This document shows positions 26,306 through 39,110 of a stretch of 64,000 nucleotides of DNA, piece after piece. A model generated the notes under the pieces. The model had not been told where the DNA came from. It did not search any database and saw only the letters and a program-made list of their open reading frames with translations. This DNA is from Poronia punctata (lineage: Eukaryota > Ascomycota > Sordariomycetes > Xylariales > Xylariaceae), in assembly GCA_022579005.1 (NCBI GenBank), contig MU401531.1, forward strand, positions 62,001-126,000, in the 5' to 3' direction. Every line of letters begins with the position of its first letter. Position 1 is the stretch's first letter. Both the position numbers and the translations under genes were made by a program.

Positions 26306-27929
26306 GTACCTATAAAGCACGTTTAATAATAAGCTTGCAAGCGCGTTAGTTAGTATTGAGCTTTTAGTAGATAATTACACTACGTACGTTAACTGCGTTA
26401 TAAAAGTTGCAAGCTAGCTTAAAAGGCTTTTAAGCTATAAAGTATAGCTATAGTTTTTTTTAGCTTTTATACTTATAATAAACGCTAATAGCAATATACT
26501 TATAATAAGCGTTTTTAATATAAGTAAAGGCAAGCGCTAAAAAGTATTATAAGTGCTTTATAAAAAGTATAAGTAACGTATAAATAAAGGTTTATATATA
26601 TGCTATAAAAAAATAAATATTTTAGTAAAAATTATATAATAGCTTTAGCTAAATAGCTAAAAAGTATTAAAGTAAATAATATAATTATTTTATTTATAGC
26701 TGCTAAAATAAACGCAAGCTATAAGTATAATTTAAAAAATAAATAACTTTTATATATAGCTATATATAAAGACTTAAACTAAAGCTAAATAAGTTATTAA
26801 ATGTTAAAAGCTATATAAATAGCTTTTTATTTATTATAATTATATTAATAAAAAATTTAAAGTTTTATAAAAGTTTTATTAATAATAGTTATAAATATTA
26901 TATAAGCATAAGTAAATAATTAATATAGCGCTTAAAGCTAAAGCATATTTTAATAAAATAATAAAAACTAAAGCTAGTAGTAAACGTATTTTTTGCTTAT
27001 AAGCGTTTTTTAAATAATATACTAGCTATTAATAAAATAACTTATTTATAAGTAAATATTAAAAAGTACTTAAAGTAAGTATATGCTTATATAATATTTA
27101 AGCTATAGTACTAATTAGTTTTTAGTAAGCTTTAAATAAAAAAAAAAGGTTATATATATAGCTTATAAAAAGCATATAGTTATTAGCAAAGTAAAAAATA
27201 TAATAATTTATAAAAAAAGCTATAACTTTTACTTATAAAAAAGCTTTTTTAAGCTAATTGCTATTTATATTACTATAGCTACTTTTACTATATTAATAAT
27301 ATATTTAATATAAACAGCATATAAGCAAAGCTTAAAAATATAGTAATTTAAAGTTTTTATAATTTTTATAGCAAATATTAATAAAGCCTTTAAACTAAAG
27401 TGCTTAGGCCTTTTAAAAAAAAAAGCTTTTTTTTAAGCTTGCTAAGTTTATAGCTTTATTTAATAAAGCTTTATTATATGCGCTGCTTTTTAATTGCTTA
27501 AGTATAAATTATATAATTCTTTTACTAAAAAATAAAAAAAGGCTTAAAGTATAAGTTTTTTAAGGTTTTTTATATAAAATATTTTAAAAAAAGCTTTTAG
27601 TACTATATAAAACGCTTATAAAGCTGCTAAATAAAAAGTTTATTTATATAAGCAGCTTATTAGCTAGCGCTTTAATACTTTTTATATATAAGCTTAAAAG
27701 CAGCCTTTGTTTTTATATAAACTATTAAGTATTAAATAAAATTATATAGTATAATAGCTACCTTTCTTTTTTAATTTATAAAACGCTTAAAATATTATTA
27801 AAAGTAAAATAGTTTACTAAAGTTAATATATATACTATATTTTATAAGTTATATATAGCTTAAAGTAAAAAGTAAAAAATAATATTTTATATTTATTTTA
27901 ACTTATTTAAATAGCTTATTACTTTTTTT

Positions 27930-28330
27930 AGCTTTTATAGTACGCTTATAACATTTTAGCAATATATAAATAATGCTTTTTATAATTATTTAAATATTTT
28001 TTATATAGCTTACTTAAATAACGTTTTTATTTTTACTAATAAAATATATAAAAACTACTTAAAAAAAGTTAAGCTAGTTTTAAGCTATTTATAAAAAGCA
28101 AAGCTAAACTTAAATATTAATAAAAGTAAATTTATAGTTAAAAAAACTAAGTACTTAGGCTATATTATAAAAGTTAATATAAAAGTTAATATAAACTTAA
28201 AAAAAGTTTATATAATTTATAAGTAAAAAGCTTTTATTATATTTAAAAAAGTTTAAAAGTTTTTTAAGTTTTTAAACTTTTATAAAAAATTTATTAAAAA
28301 CTATTTACTACTAATAACCTTTTTTATAGC
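27930..28330 (+). pseudogene. Reverse-transcriptase remnant of element 2
   Basis: The plus-strand frame reads AFYNYLNIFYIAYLNNVFIF at about 27975-28034, with Asn-Asn where the RT catalytic Asp-Asp belongs. A KSKFIVKKTKYLGYII-type stretch follows (about 28120-28170), then FLKFLNFYKKFIKNY, the equivalent of the Gypsy FLGFxNFYRRFI motif. Stops interrupt it. The pattern is the same G-to-A/C-to-T decay as in element 1, on the opposite strand. Confidence 0.82.
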
Positions 28331-31300
28331 TTTAATATAAAAAAAAGCGCTATTTATTTAAAGTTTAAATTAAAATAGCGCGTTTAAAACGTTTAAGTAT
28401 TACTTTTTAGCTAAACTTAGGTTAGCATATTAAAACTTTAATAAACTTATAAAAATTAAAATTAACTGCTTAAAATAAGCTTTTAAAAAATATTTTAACT
28501 AGCTAAGCAAAAATAGTTAATAATAATTTATAGCTTACTATTTTAAATAGCTTATGCTTACTAAAATAAATTATATAATTTATAATAAAAAGCTTTTAGT
28601 AATTATAGCTTATTTATAAAAGTAGTAAGTAAAGCTTAAAAGTATTATAAAAACTTTTATTATAATTATTAATTATAAAAACTTAATATATTTTATATTT
28701 GCTTAAAAGCTAAAAAAAACAAGTATAGTAAGCTACTAAACTTATAAAGTATAACTTTATATTTAAGTTTTATATAAGCTGTTTAAATAATAAGCTTAAC
28801 GCCTTTTTATATAAAAAATAAAATACTTTTTATAAGTTAAGCAATAAAAAGCTTATAAAACGTATATAAAAATTATTATTAAATAAGTAGCTACTTTATA
28901 GCTAAGCTAAAAAAGTAATAAAAGTAATAAGTATAAGCTAGCTAATAATATAAAGTAAAAAGCTTTTAAAAAAATTTAAAGTTTTTAGTTATAAAAATTT
29001 AGCTAAACTTTAAAGTATTGCTTTAAAAAAAAACACTACTTATACTAAAAAAATAATAGTAATATAAAATAAGCTATTTATATTTTTTATTAGCTTAAGC
29101 TTAAAAGTTTTTATTAAAAAGTGCTAGTTAAACTTATAAAAAGCGCTTATATTTTATAATTACTTATAAGTGCTAAACTAAAAGCTATTATATATAATAT
29201 TAATATAAAATGTTTATAACTTTTATATTACTAAGTACTTAAAGTATAAGTTTACTATTATAATTTTTTTATAAAAGTTTTATTAGCTTTTTTTTTTTAA
29301 AACGTTTATAAGTTTTTAAAAAACTATAACGTTTATAAAAAAAAATAGTATAAAAAAACTAATAATAAGCTTTGCTTAAGCTATTTTTAATATTAAAATA
29401 GTATTAAAGCAAGCTTTTTATTAACTTTATAATAAATCTTTTAGTAAAAAACCTAAAAAACTTAATATTTTTAATAGTTATTACTAATAAGCTAAATAAA
29501 AACATTATACTTAAAATAATATATATAATAAATATAAAAGCTTATACTAAGCGCTTTATAATAAACTACTAATAATTTTATAGCTTTTTAATAATTATTA
29601 TTAATAATTAAAAGTTTAATTAAATAAATAAGTTTTAAATTAAACTTTACTTATTAGTAAGTATTAAGCAGCGCTTATTTACTATATATTATTTAAAAAT
29701 AAATAAAGCTATAAAAAAGCTAATTAAAAAATATTAGTATACTTTTAAGCTTTTATTATATATATATAGTATAATTAAGCTAAGTTGTTACTAAGTACAA
29801 TGCTTATAATTAATAACTATAATATTATTACTATTAGCTTAAGCTTTTTTTTTATAATTTATAAGTACTATATTAACGTAATATTGCTAGTTTATTTTAA
29901 TATACTACTTATAAAAAACTTATAAGTACGCATTAAGCGTTTTATATAAAAGCTTTAAAAAAGCGTAGATTTTATTTAGTTAGTAATAGCTATAATATAG
30001 TAATATATAAAAAAATTAGCTAACTAATATTAAAAGCTAGCAAAAACCTTTTATATAAAGTAAGCAATATAGCTTTTATTAAAAAATATAACTACTTTAT
30101 AACTTTTATAAAAGCTAGCTTAGCTATATACTAAGTATATAGTTATAAAAGTTATAAGCTTTTAAATAATAAAGTTAAATATTTTATAAAGCATTTATAA
30201 TAAGTTTTATATAAAGCTTATATATAGTATAAGTAATAATTTTTTTTTTAAGTATAAAATAATACTTAGTTACTTTTGCTATTATAAAGCATTAATAAAG
30301 CAAAAAATAAATAAAAAGTAAAATTAATTTTTTATACTTTTTAAGTAAAAAGCGGCTTATAAGTATAGTAGCAACTGCTTATAAAGTAAAAAAAATATGC
30401 TTTTTTTACTAAAAAACTTTTAAAAAACTTTTTAAAAACTATAGCGCTAAATAAGTTTAAAAAACGTTATAAAAATATAATAAAAAATAATAAGCTTAGT
30501 ACTATATTATTTAAGTTATGCTTATAAAAAAAGCAAAAAGCGCAAGCTTTAGCTTATAAGCTAACTATAAGTAGTATTTAGTTAATAACAACTTTTTATT
30601 TTTATTTTTTACTTTTTTTTTTACTTTTTTTTTATATTATATAAGTAACTTTTAAGTATTTTATATAATATGCTTAACTTTAAGCTAAACTATTTTTATT
30701 TTTTTTTGCTAGTATATAAGCATATATAAAAAAGCTTAAGCATTTTTTTTATAATATAAATAAAAGTAGTAGCTAAACTGCTTATAGCCTTATTAATAAA
30801 TATTTTAATTAAGTAAAAAAAGTTTATAAGCTTAAATTAAAATAAAGTTAGTATTTATAAATAATATATAATATATAAAAAAGTACTTATATAGTAATAT
30901 TTTTTAACTTTAATATAAATAGTATTAATAAGTACGCTAATAATAGCTAAGCAAACTAAAGTAGTTAGTATTTAATATAATAGTAAGTAGTATATAAAAA
31001 GCTAAAAAAAAGCTAAAAAGCTACTTATAGCTATTTTAAAGTTATTATAAAGTTAAGTTAAGCAATAAAAAAACGCGCTGCTAGCAGTTTTTTAAGCTAT
31101 AATAAATACTTATAAAAAAGTTAAAATAAGCTTTAAAAAAGCTTGTATGCTATTTATTAAAGTTGTTACTATTATTTATAGCAGCTATTATTTTAATATA
31201 AAACTAAAAAATAAGCAATTATTTATTATTTAAAAGCTATTTATAAGTTAATTATATACTATTTTTAAAAATTAGTACTTATATTATTATAAGTTTTAAA

Positions 31301-32122
31301 ATAATTATTATAGTATAAGCAGCATAAAGCTTAAAAGTTTTTTAAAGTTAGCTTAAAATAAATATAAAATAAGCTTATAAAAAACTTATTAGCATATTAA
31401 TAATAAAATAAGTAAAAGTAATTTATAGTAATATAATAAGCATAATATATATAAAGTAGCTTATAAGTTTTTTTAAGCTAAATTATAAGCATTACTTAAA
31501 GTTTAAAGTTTTTATTATTTATTTAATTATTTATTAAGCGCTTAAAAGTTAAAACGCTTATAAGTAATAAAAATAATATTAAACTAGTTATAAGCAATAT
31601 ATAAAATATGCAAAAATAGTGTTAAAAAATTATAAGTACTAACTTTTAGCGTAGTTAGCGCGCTACTTATAAATAATATATATACTTTATACTTTATAGT
31701 ACTTACTTAGTATGCTTATAAGTAAAGTACTATTAATTAGTAGCCTAGGCGTTAAAGCACTTACTTTAATACTATAGCACTATATATAAGTTTTTTATAT
31801 AAAGCGTATATAAGCAAGTAAAGGTTGCAAAGAAGTAAAAAAAGGTTAAAGTAAAAAAAAACAAAAATTAAAATTTACTTACTTACTTTATAATTAAATT
31901 TAAAAAAAAAAAAAAAAAAAGGACTTAGTAAAAAAAAGCCTTTTTATATTTAAAATAAATAAGTTTTACTTTTAGCTAAATAACTACGCTAGCGCTTATA
32001 TAAGTATTATTTTGCTAGGTTTAGTAAATAAATAATTGCCTTTTTTTGCAAGCATTATAAAGCAACTGCTATTTTCTTTTTAAAAAACCTTTTTAGCTAA
32101 AGCAATTAAAGAAAAAATTTTA

Positions 32123-32322
32123 TATTATAAGCTAAAAGCCTATATAGTTATTATACTAGCACTTTAGCTAGTACTTTGCGCTATATTTACAAGCTATGCA
32201 CAAAGCGCTTAAATAAAATAATAAGTTAGCTATATAGTTGCGTACAAGTAGTGCGCGTATATTTTTAAATATTTTATTTTCTTTTTAGTTAAAAAATAGA
32301 CTTTACTTAAACTATACTAACA
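32123..32322 (+). repeat. LTR of element 2 (3' LTR)
   Basis: The partner of 26106-26305. Differences are C/T or G/A apart from one C/A that I noticed. The first dinucleotide has changed from TG to TA. Confidence 0.9.
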
Positions 32323-35300
32323 AGTGCACTGTTGCTATAGCCCTATTATAATATTATTATAACCTATTTTTAAAAAAGTATGCTTAAATTTTTAAAATCA
32401 TTAAACTATTGCTTTTATATTTTTTAAATTTATATAAAGCTAAGTAAAAGTAGTAAGTTTTTATTATTTAAGTTATTATTATTTAAGTTATTATTATTTA
32501 TAACTTTAAAAGTATTTTAAAATAAAATATTTTAATTAAATATGCTAAAAAAGTTAAGTTTGCTAAAAGTAGTATATAGTTTAGCAGTATAGTTTTTATT
32601 ATTATTATTATTATTGCTTATAGCATTTATTAGTTTATTAATTTTTTTTATATATTTATTATTATAAATATATATTGTAATAATAAAAAAAGCTTAAAAT
32701 AAAGTTATATTTAAATAAACTTAGTTAAAATTGTAAATAAAACAAGTATAGCTTTATATACGCTTTAAATATATAGTACTAGCTTATATTATAAAAACAT
32801 TTTAAGCAAAAGTAGTAAAACTAAGTTTTATAGTTTTAATTATTTTTTAAAAGTTTAAAAGTAATAAATTTGTTTTTATAAAAAAATTAGTATAAAATTA
32901 GTATATTTTATTTTACTAAGCATATATACTACTACTAAAATATTTATTAATAATTTTTTTTTAAATATTTAAAATAAATAATATAAATAACTATACTTAA
33001 AAATAGTTAGTACTAAAGCTTAAAATATAAAAATAAAATATACTTTAAGTAAACTTAATTATATTAAAATTATTTGCTTGCTTATATTTATATTTTTTAT
33101 TTTAATACTTTAGTACGTATTTATATAATTAAAACAATTTTAGTATAGCTTATATGCTTATTTAAAGTGTTTTATAATAGCTATATAGCTACTATTATTA
33201 TTTTTTAAGTATTTAAAATACTTATTTTACTTATTAAATTTATTTATATAAGTAATTTTTAAAATTATATTTAGTAGCTATAGTAATATTGCTAGTTATA
33301 ATAGCTGCTTATTTTTATAAAAAGCTTTATTAAAATACTTTTTAAGCTTTTTTAAATTAGCATTAATACTTTTAAATAATAGTTTAAAGTTATTTATATT
33401 AACTATAAATAAGTTACTACTTAACTGTTTTTTTATAATTTATTTATTATAAATAATAAAATACTTTATAATATAAAAAAGCTTTATAAAATAATAGCTA
33501 ATTTTATTATTATAAAATAAACTAAATATATTTATTAAGTAAAGAAATAGTGCTATAATATAATATATATAGTATATATATTGCTATACTTTTTTTAAAA
33601 ACTAAAAAGCCTTTTTATAATTTATTTTATTTATAAATACTTAAAAAGCAAGCTAAAATATTTTTGCTTTAAAAAGTATAAAAACGTTTATATTTTATTT
33701 TATTTTTATAGCTATTATTAGTACTAAAAAACAAGTAAAAGTTAATATGCTTTTATTAATAAGCTATTATTAAATGCTAAAAAACAATTTTTTATGCTTA
33801 ATATTTTTAAATATATACGTTAATAAGTTATAAACTTAATAAAATTAGTATATAATTAGTATATAATAAGCAAGCTATTAAATTATATATATTATTATAA
33901 GTATATAAAATACTTTATTTTTATTTATATTAAAAATTTAATTTTTTATTTTTAGCTTTATACTAATAATATTAAAAAAATTGCTAAAAATAAGCTATAC
34001 TATATATAAAAAGTATAATAAATAACTTATTTTATTTTTTATAAGTAAACTATTTTTTTTAAAGCAGTTTAAATTATTTAAGCTATAAAACTATTGCTAT
34101 TATTAGCTATAAATATTTTTATAGCTATATATAAGCAATTTAATTTTAAAGCTTTATAAATAAGCATAATGCTTATTTAAGCTATTTTATTTTTATAATC
34201 TTATATATTAAGTAGTATATATTATAATATTTAGTTTTTATTAATAAAATAAATATAAACTTTTTAATAGCTAGCTAAAAAGCTAAAAGTAGTTTATATA
34301 TTAGCTATAATAAAAATATAAAAATTTAAAACTTGTTTAAAAAGCTAATATATAAAAACTTTTTTTATATATTTAATAAAAATCTTTATAAGCATAAAAA
34401 AGCTAAAAATAAAAGCAGTAAAATTTTAAGCTTAATAAAAGCTTATAAACTATTAATTTATAATAAAATTAAAAAATAAATTTAAAGCTAACTATATATA
34501 TATTAATAAAATATTTATTTTAATAAAGGTAGTATAGCTTTATATTAGTAATTAGTATATAATTAGTATAATTTTATATATTATTAATAAATAAAATATT
34601 TTATTAGTATTTATGTTTTTATAAATTTTTTTACTTTTTATTTTTAGCGTTTAATATATAAAGTACTTTTAAAGTGCTTTATTATTAAATTTGTTTTTAT
34701 TAACTAAAAAAAATAAAATATATAATTATTAAGTTATATTACTTATAAAAAAGCTTAAGTATGCTAGTATTATATTTTGCTACTTAATAAAAATAATTTT
34801 AAAATAAACTTTTTTATTTATATAAAAAGTTTTATATTGTTTTTATTTTTTATTTTAATTTTTTTTTTTTATAATATATAGTATAAAAAGTAGTAGTTAA
34901 AAATTACTTTTAAAACAATATTGCTTTTATAAGGTTATAAATATAATATAACTTTATTATTTTTAGCTTACTTATATATAATAATTATAAAGTTTTTAAG
35001 CTAGTAAATAAAAAATTTAAATTATATAAATTTAAAAAAGTATTAAATAGTAAAGTAGTAATTTATTATTAAGCAAAAATTAAATATAAAGTTAAAAGTA
35101 TAGTAAAAAGAAGCAAGAGTATAAAAAAAAAAAATTTTAGCTACTAAAGTTAATATTATTATTTTTTATAAACTTAAGCAATTTAGCTTAAGTAAATAAA
35201 ATATTAAAATTTTTATTTATATTAATAAGCCTATTTATAATATAATAAAAATAAATTTAAAAGCAAAAGGTTTAAGTAATAATTATTTTATAATATATAC

Positions 35301-38300
35301 TAATTTTTGTTTTAATTTAAATAAAAGTATTAATACGCTATATTATTATAGCTAGTTAACTAATTAAACTTTATTAAAGTAGCTATATATTTAGTAATTT
35401 ATTTAATTTTATTTTTTTATTTTTTTTATTACCTAAATAAAATATTTACTATTAAGTTTTTTTTTATAATATTTTTAGCGTTAAAATTATTGCTTTTTAC
35501 TAGCAATATAAATAAAAAAAAATGCAATTTTAATATTATTTAATAACTAAACAATATTTTTTATAAAGTATAAAAAATGCTAGCTATTAGTTTTTTAAAA
35601 TTTTTAATAAATTATAATATTATGCTTTGTTTTTTTTTTACTACTTTTACTTTTTTTAAATTTTTAAATTTTTTTTAGCAATAAGCTTATAGTAAAAAAA
35701 AAGGCTATAAAAACTAATTTTTATATATTATAATATTATATATACTAGCTTTAACTATAAAAAACTACTATATTTTAATTATTAAGCAAAACTATTACTA
35801 AAATATTAAAAAAGCGTATATAAAAACTAAAAAGTAAGCAAACTTGCAAATTAATATAAAATTAGTATATTTACTAATTAAAAAAAAAGCTGTTGCTTTT
35901 TATAATATTTATTAACTATAAAAATTAGTTAACTTATTAATTTTATAAAAGCTGTTTAGTTATATAGTATATAAAATTATATTAAATATTAACTTATTTT
36001 TATAAATTTAGTTTAAAGTATTATATGCTTTTTAAAAAGCTATAAAAGTATATTTAATAAAGGTTTTTATATATATATATTATAATAGCTATATTATAAA
36101 TATTTGCTAATATTATATAAGTTTAAACTTATATACTATTTATATTAAGCAAGTTATTATAAATATTAAAAACTTTAAACTTTTAAAGTTTTTTAAATAA
36201 AAAGCTAATATTTTAATATTAATTTAAAAATAATTTATAATTATAATTTTATTAATATTTTATATATTATTTTATATTTAAAAAATTAATATAAGTATAA
36301 TAATATTTAAATTTAATTATTATAAATAAAATATTATTATATAATTAATATATTTTTATAATTAACTTATATAATATTATTATATTATAATTAATATATT
36401 TTATTAGTATAAAATTATATTAAATAAAGCTTTATAATAAATATTATTATTTTTATTTTTATTTAATATATTAAGTTTTTTATAATTTTTAGCTTATTTA
36501 AAAGTTTATTTATTTTATATATTTTTAGTTATTTTATATTATAAAATCTTATTACTTATATTTTATATTATAATTATTAATTTATTTAATTATTAAAATA
36601 ATATTTAAGCTTTATTATAAAAGTGTAATTAAAATATATTAACTTAATTAAAGCAACTTACTATTTTAGTTATATAAAAAAAAAATTTTATTATTATACT
36701 AATTGCTAACTTTTTTATTTATATTAATAAATTTGCTTTTAAAATTTAAAGTTTATTATTTTTGCTTACGCTTTTTATTTTTAAAGTAATTAAAGCTTAT
36801 TTTTTTATTTTCTTTATTAAAGTTGCTTAACTAATTATTAATAATAGTGCAAACTAGTTTAATATAAGTATATTAATATATTTTTATATTACTACTATAT
36901 TAAGTAGGTTTTTTTTTTATTTATACTTATTTTATATTAATTATTAGTAGCTATAGTAAATAAGCAGCTAGCTAAATTAAATAATACTAGCTTATAATTA
37001 AAGCGTTATAAAACTAAAAATATACTTTTTTAAAACTTTTATACTATTAAAGCTTAAAACTATATAGCTATTATATTATAAAGTTAAAAAAAATATAAAA
37101 ATGCTAAATAAAAGCTATATTAGCAAATTAAGCAAAAGCAAAATAATTAAAAAAAAATATAACTATTTTTATTAAAAACTAGTAAGCTATATTAAATATA
37201 ATTATTAAAAAAGTATATATATTATAATAAGTTTTATTATTATTTATATTATATTATTATTTTAACTTTATAGCTATAAAAAACGCTTACTTAAAATAAA
37301 TTACTAAGCAATATAATATTAAATATTAACTTTAATATTTTTATAGTTTGCTTTAGTTTATATTACTTTATTATAGTTTTAATTATATTATAATTAATAG
37401 CAAGCTTGCTATTAAAGTATATATTTTTAATAGTAGCTTATTTTAAATTTAACTTAATAATATAATTAAAAAAAGCTATTTTAATAATTATAAAAGTAAT
37501 ATATATTATATATAAAATATATTTAAAAATATTAAATAGTTTAGTTTTTTTAAGCACTTAAAAAACTTTATTTAATAAATAATTAGTTTATATGCTAGCA
37601 AACAAAATATAAGCTGCTTTTAAATAATTAGTATATATAGTAAAATGCTATATAAATAAGTTTAAAAAAAAGTTATTATAGTATATTTTATTATTTTTTA
37701 TATATTTTTTATTTGCTAATATTATATAGTAATTATTAATTAACTTTTTAAAGCTAGTTAATATTTAATATTGTATAAAATAAGTATATATTATTAATAA
37801 TATATTATTAAAGCTAGTTTAATATAGTTATTAGCTACTTTGTTTTTAAAAAATTTTTATTTAATATTTAATAAAGTATTATATAAGTATTTATAATTAA
37901 ATAAGCTTAATTAATATAAAATTAGTATATTTTTAACTTTTATAAATAACTTACTATTTTATATATAAAATATAAAAATGCTTTTATATTAATAATATTA
38001 ATTTTTTTTTAGCAAAATAAAAAAGTAGCGTAATAATTTAAGCTAACTATTAAATATAGTTAAAAAAGTTATATTAACTTATATATATTTATTATTTATT
38101 AAAAATAACTAAATTGCTATTATATAAATAAGCATTAATATGTTTTTATTTACTATATTTATAAGTAAAAAAAATATTAATTTATATTAATATATTTTAT
38201 TAGTATTATGCTATTTAATATAAAGTTTTAAAAATATAAATTTTTAAAAGCTATTATAAAAATTAAAGTAATTTATAAATATTAACTATAAGTTATATTG

Positions 38301-39110
38301 CTTTTTTATATTTATTTTATACTAATTTATATTTATAAGTAAAAAACTTTTTATTACTTAAAAAACTTATATTTTTTTTTAAATAAAGCTATATAATTAA
38401 TATATTAATTACTTTATAAGTACTATATAATATATTTAGCTAAAGCTTTTTTATATTAAATTAAAAAAAAAATATAAAAAACTTATTTTTACTTAGCATT
38501 ATATACTATAACTTAAATAATAATTTATAAGTTTTACTATTTACTTATTTACTTTAAAATAAGCTACGCATTTTTATTATATTGCTTTATTTTTTTAATA
38601 AACTTTATAAACTATTTTAAAAAGCTTAAAATATTTATACTATATTATAATAGTATACTATATATATATTTATAATATTATAAGTAGCTTTACTTACTAA
38701 GTATAAAAATAAGTTGCTTTTAAAAAGTTTAAAAATAATAGTTTTATAATTTATAAAAGTAAATATAATTAAAATATAAATAATAAAATTATAATTTAAT
38801 ATAATTTATTTTATATTTATTTATAATATTTATTTATTATTTTAAATATATACTAATTTTATACTAATTATTTTTTATTTAAAATACTTATTTTTATTTT
38901 ATATTTAATATTTTATTTAAATATAAAATTATATTATTATAATATAAAGTTAAGTACTTAACTAAAAATATTTACTTATTTAAATAATAAGTACTTAACC
39001 TTATATTTAAGTTATATATATAAGTACTTATTACCTAACTATGCTTAGCATTATTTAATATATTACTAAGACTTTAAAGTTAAGTACCTAACTACTTATA
39101 TAGGTAGTTA
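32323..39110. other. Unassigned A+T-rich decayed DNA, right part of the block
   Basis: 6.8 kb without recognisable coding or LTR structure. The first ~80 bp after the element 2 LTR are less mutated (CTATAGCCCTATTATAAT). There is a short TTATTATTATTTAAG run at 32458-32510. A recurring word close to ATTAGTATAWAATTAGTATA appears in both orientations. The last ~170 bp grade back to normal DNA through GTTAAGTACTTAAC and TTAGGTA words. Confidence 0.5.

Larger units (their letters stand above)
26106..32322 (+). mobile_element. Degenerate Ty3/Gypsy LTR retrotransposon, element 2
   Basis: A dead element of 6217 bp with 200-bp direct LTRs (26106-26305 and 32123-32322) of different sequence from element 1. 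It lies on the plus strand: RT motifs at about 27930-28320 read forward, and an AAAGAAAAAA purine tract lies just before the right LTR. The 5-bp flanks (ATATT left, AGTGC right) do not match, so no target duplication is visible. Post-insertion mutation, recombination between copies, or a later rearrangement could explain this. Interior frames are full of TAA/TAG stops. Confidence 0.88.
16230..39110. other. RIP-mutated A+T-rich heterochromatin-like block
   Basis: About 23 kb is overwhelmingly A+T by eye, while both flanks have ordinary composition. Nearly every frame is closed within a few dozen codons. Remaining G and C sit mostly in GC steps (AGCT, GCTT, AAGC, GCGC) or in ACT/AGT; CCC, TCA and GGA words are rare. 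The two LTR pairs inside differ almost only by C/T and G/A transitions. This is what repeat-induced point mutation leaves behind. The block contains two LTR retrotransposons, several tandem repeats and unassignable decayed DNA. I saw no functional gene. Confidence 0.9.

Noticed and set aside
16375..39000. The whole A+T block as mitochondrial DNA inserted in the nucleus
   Set aside because: No mitochondrial gene, rRNA or tRNA is recognisable, and LTR retrotransposons with transition-only differences explain the composition.
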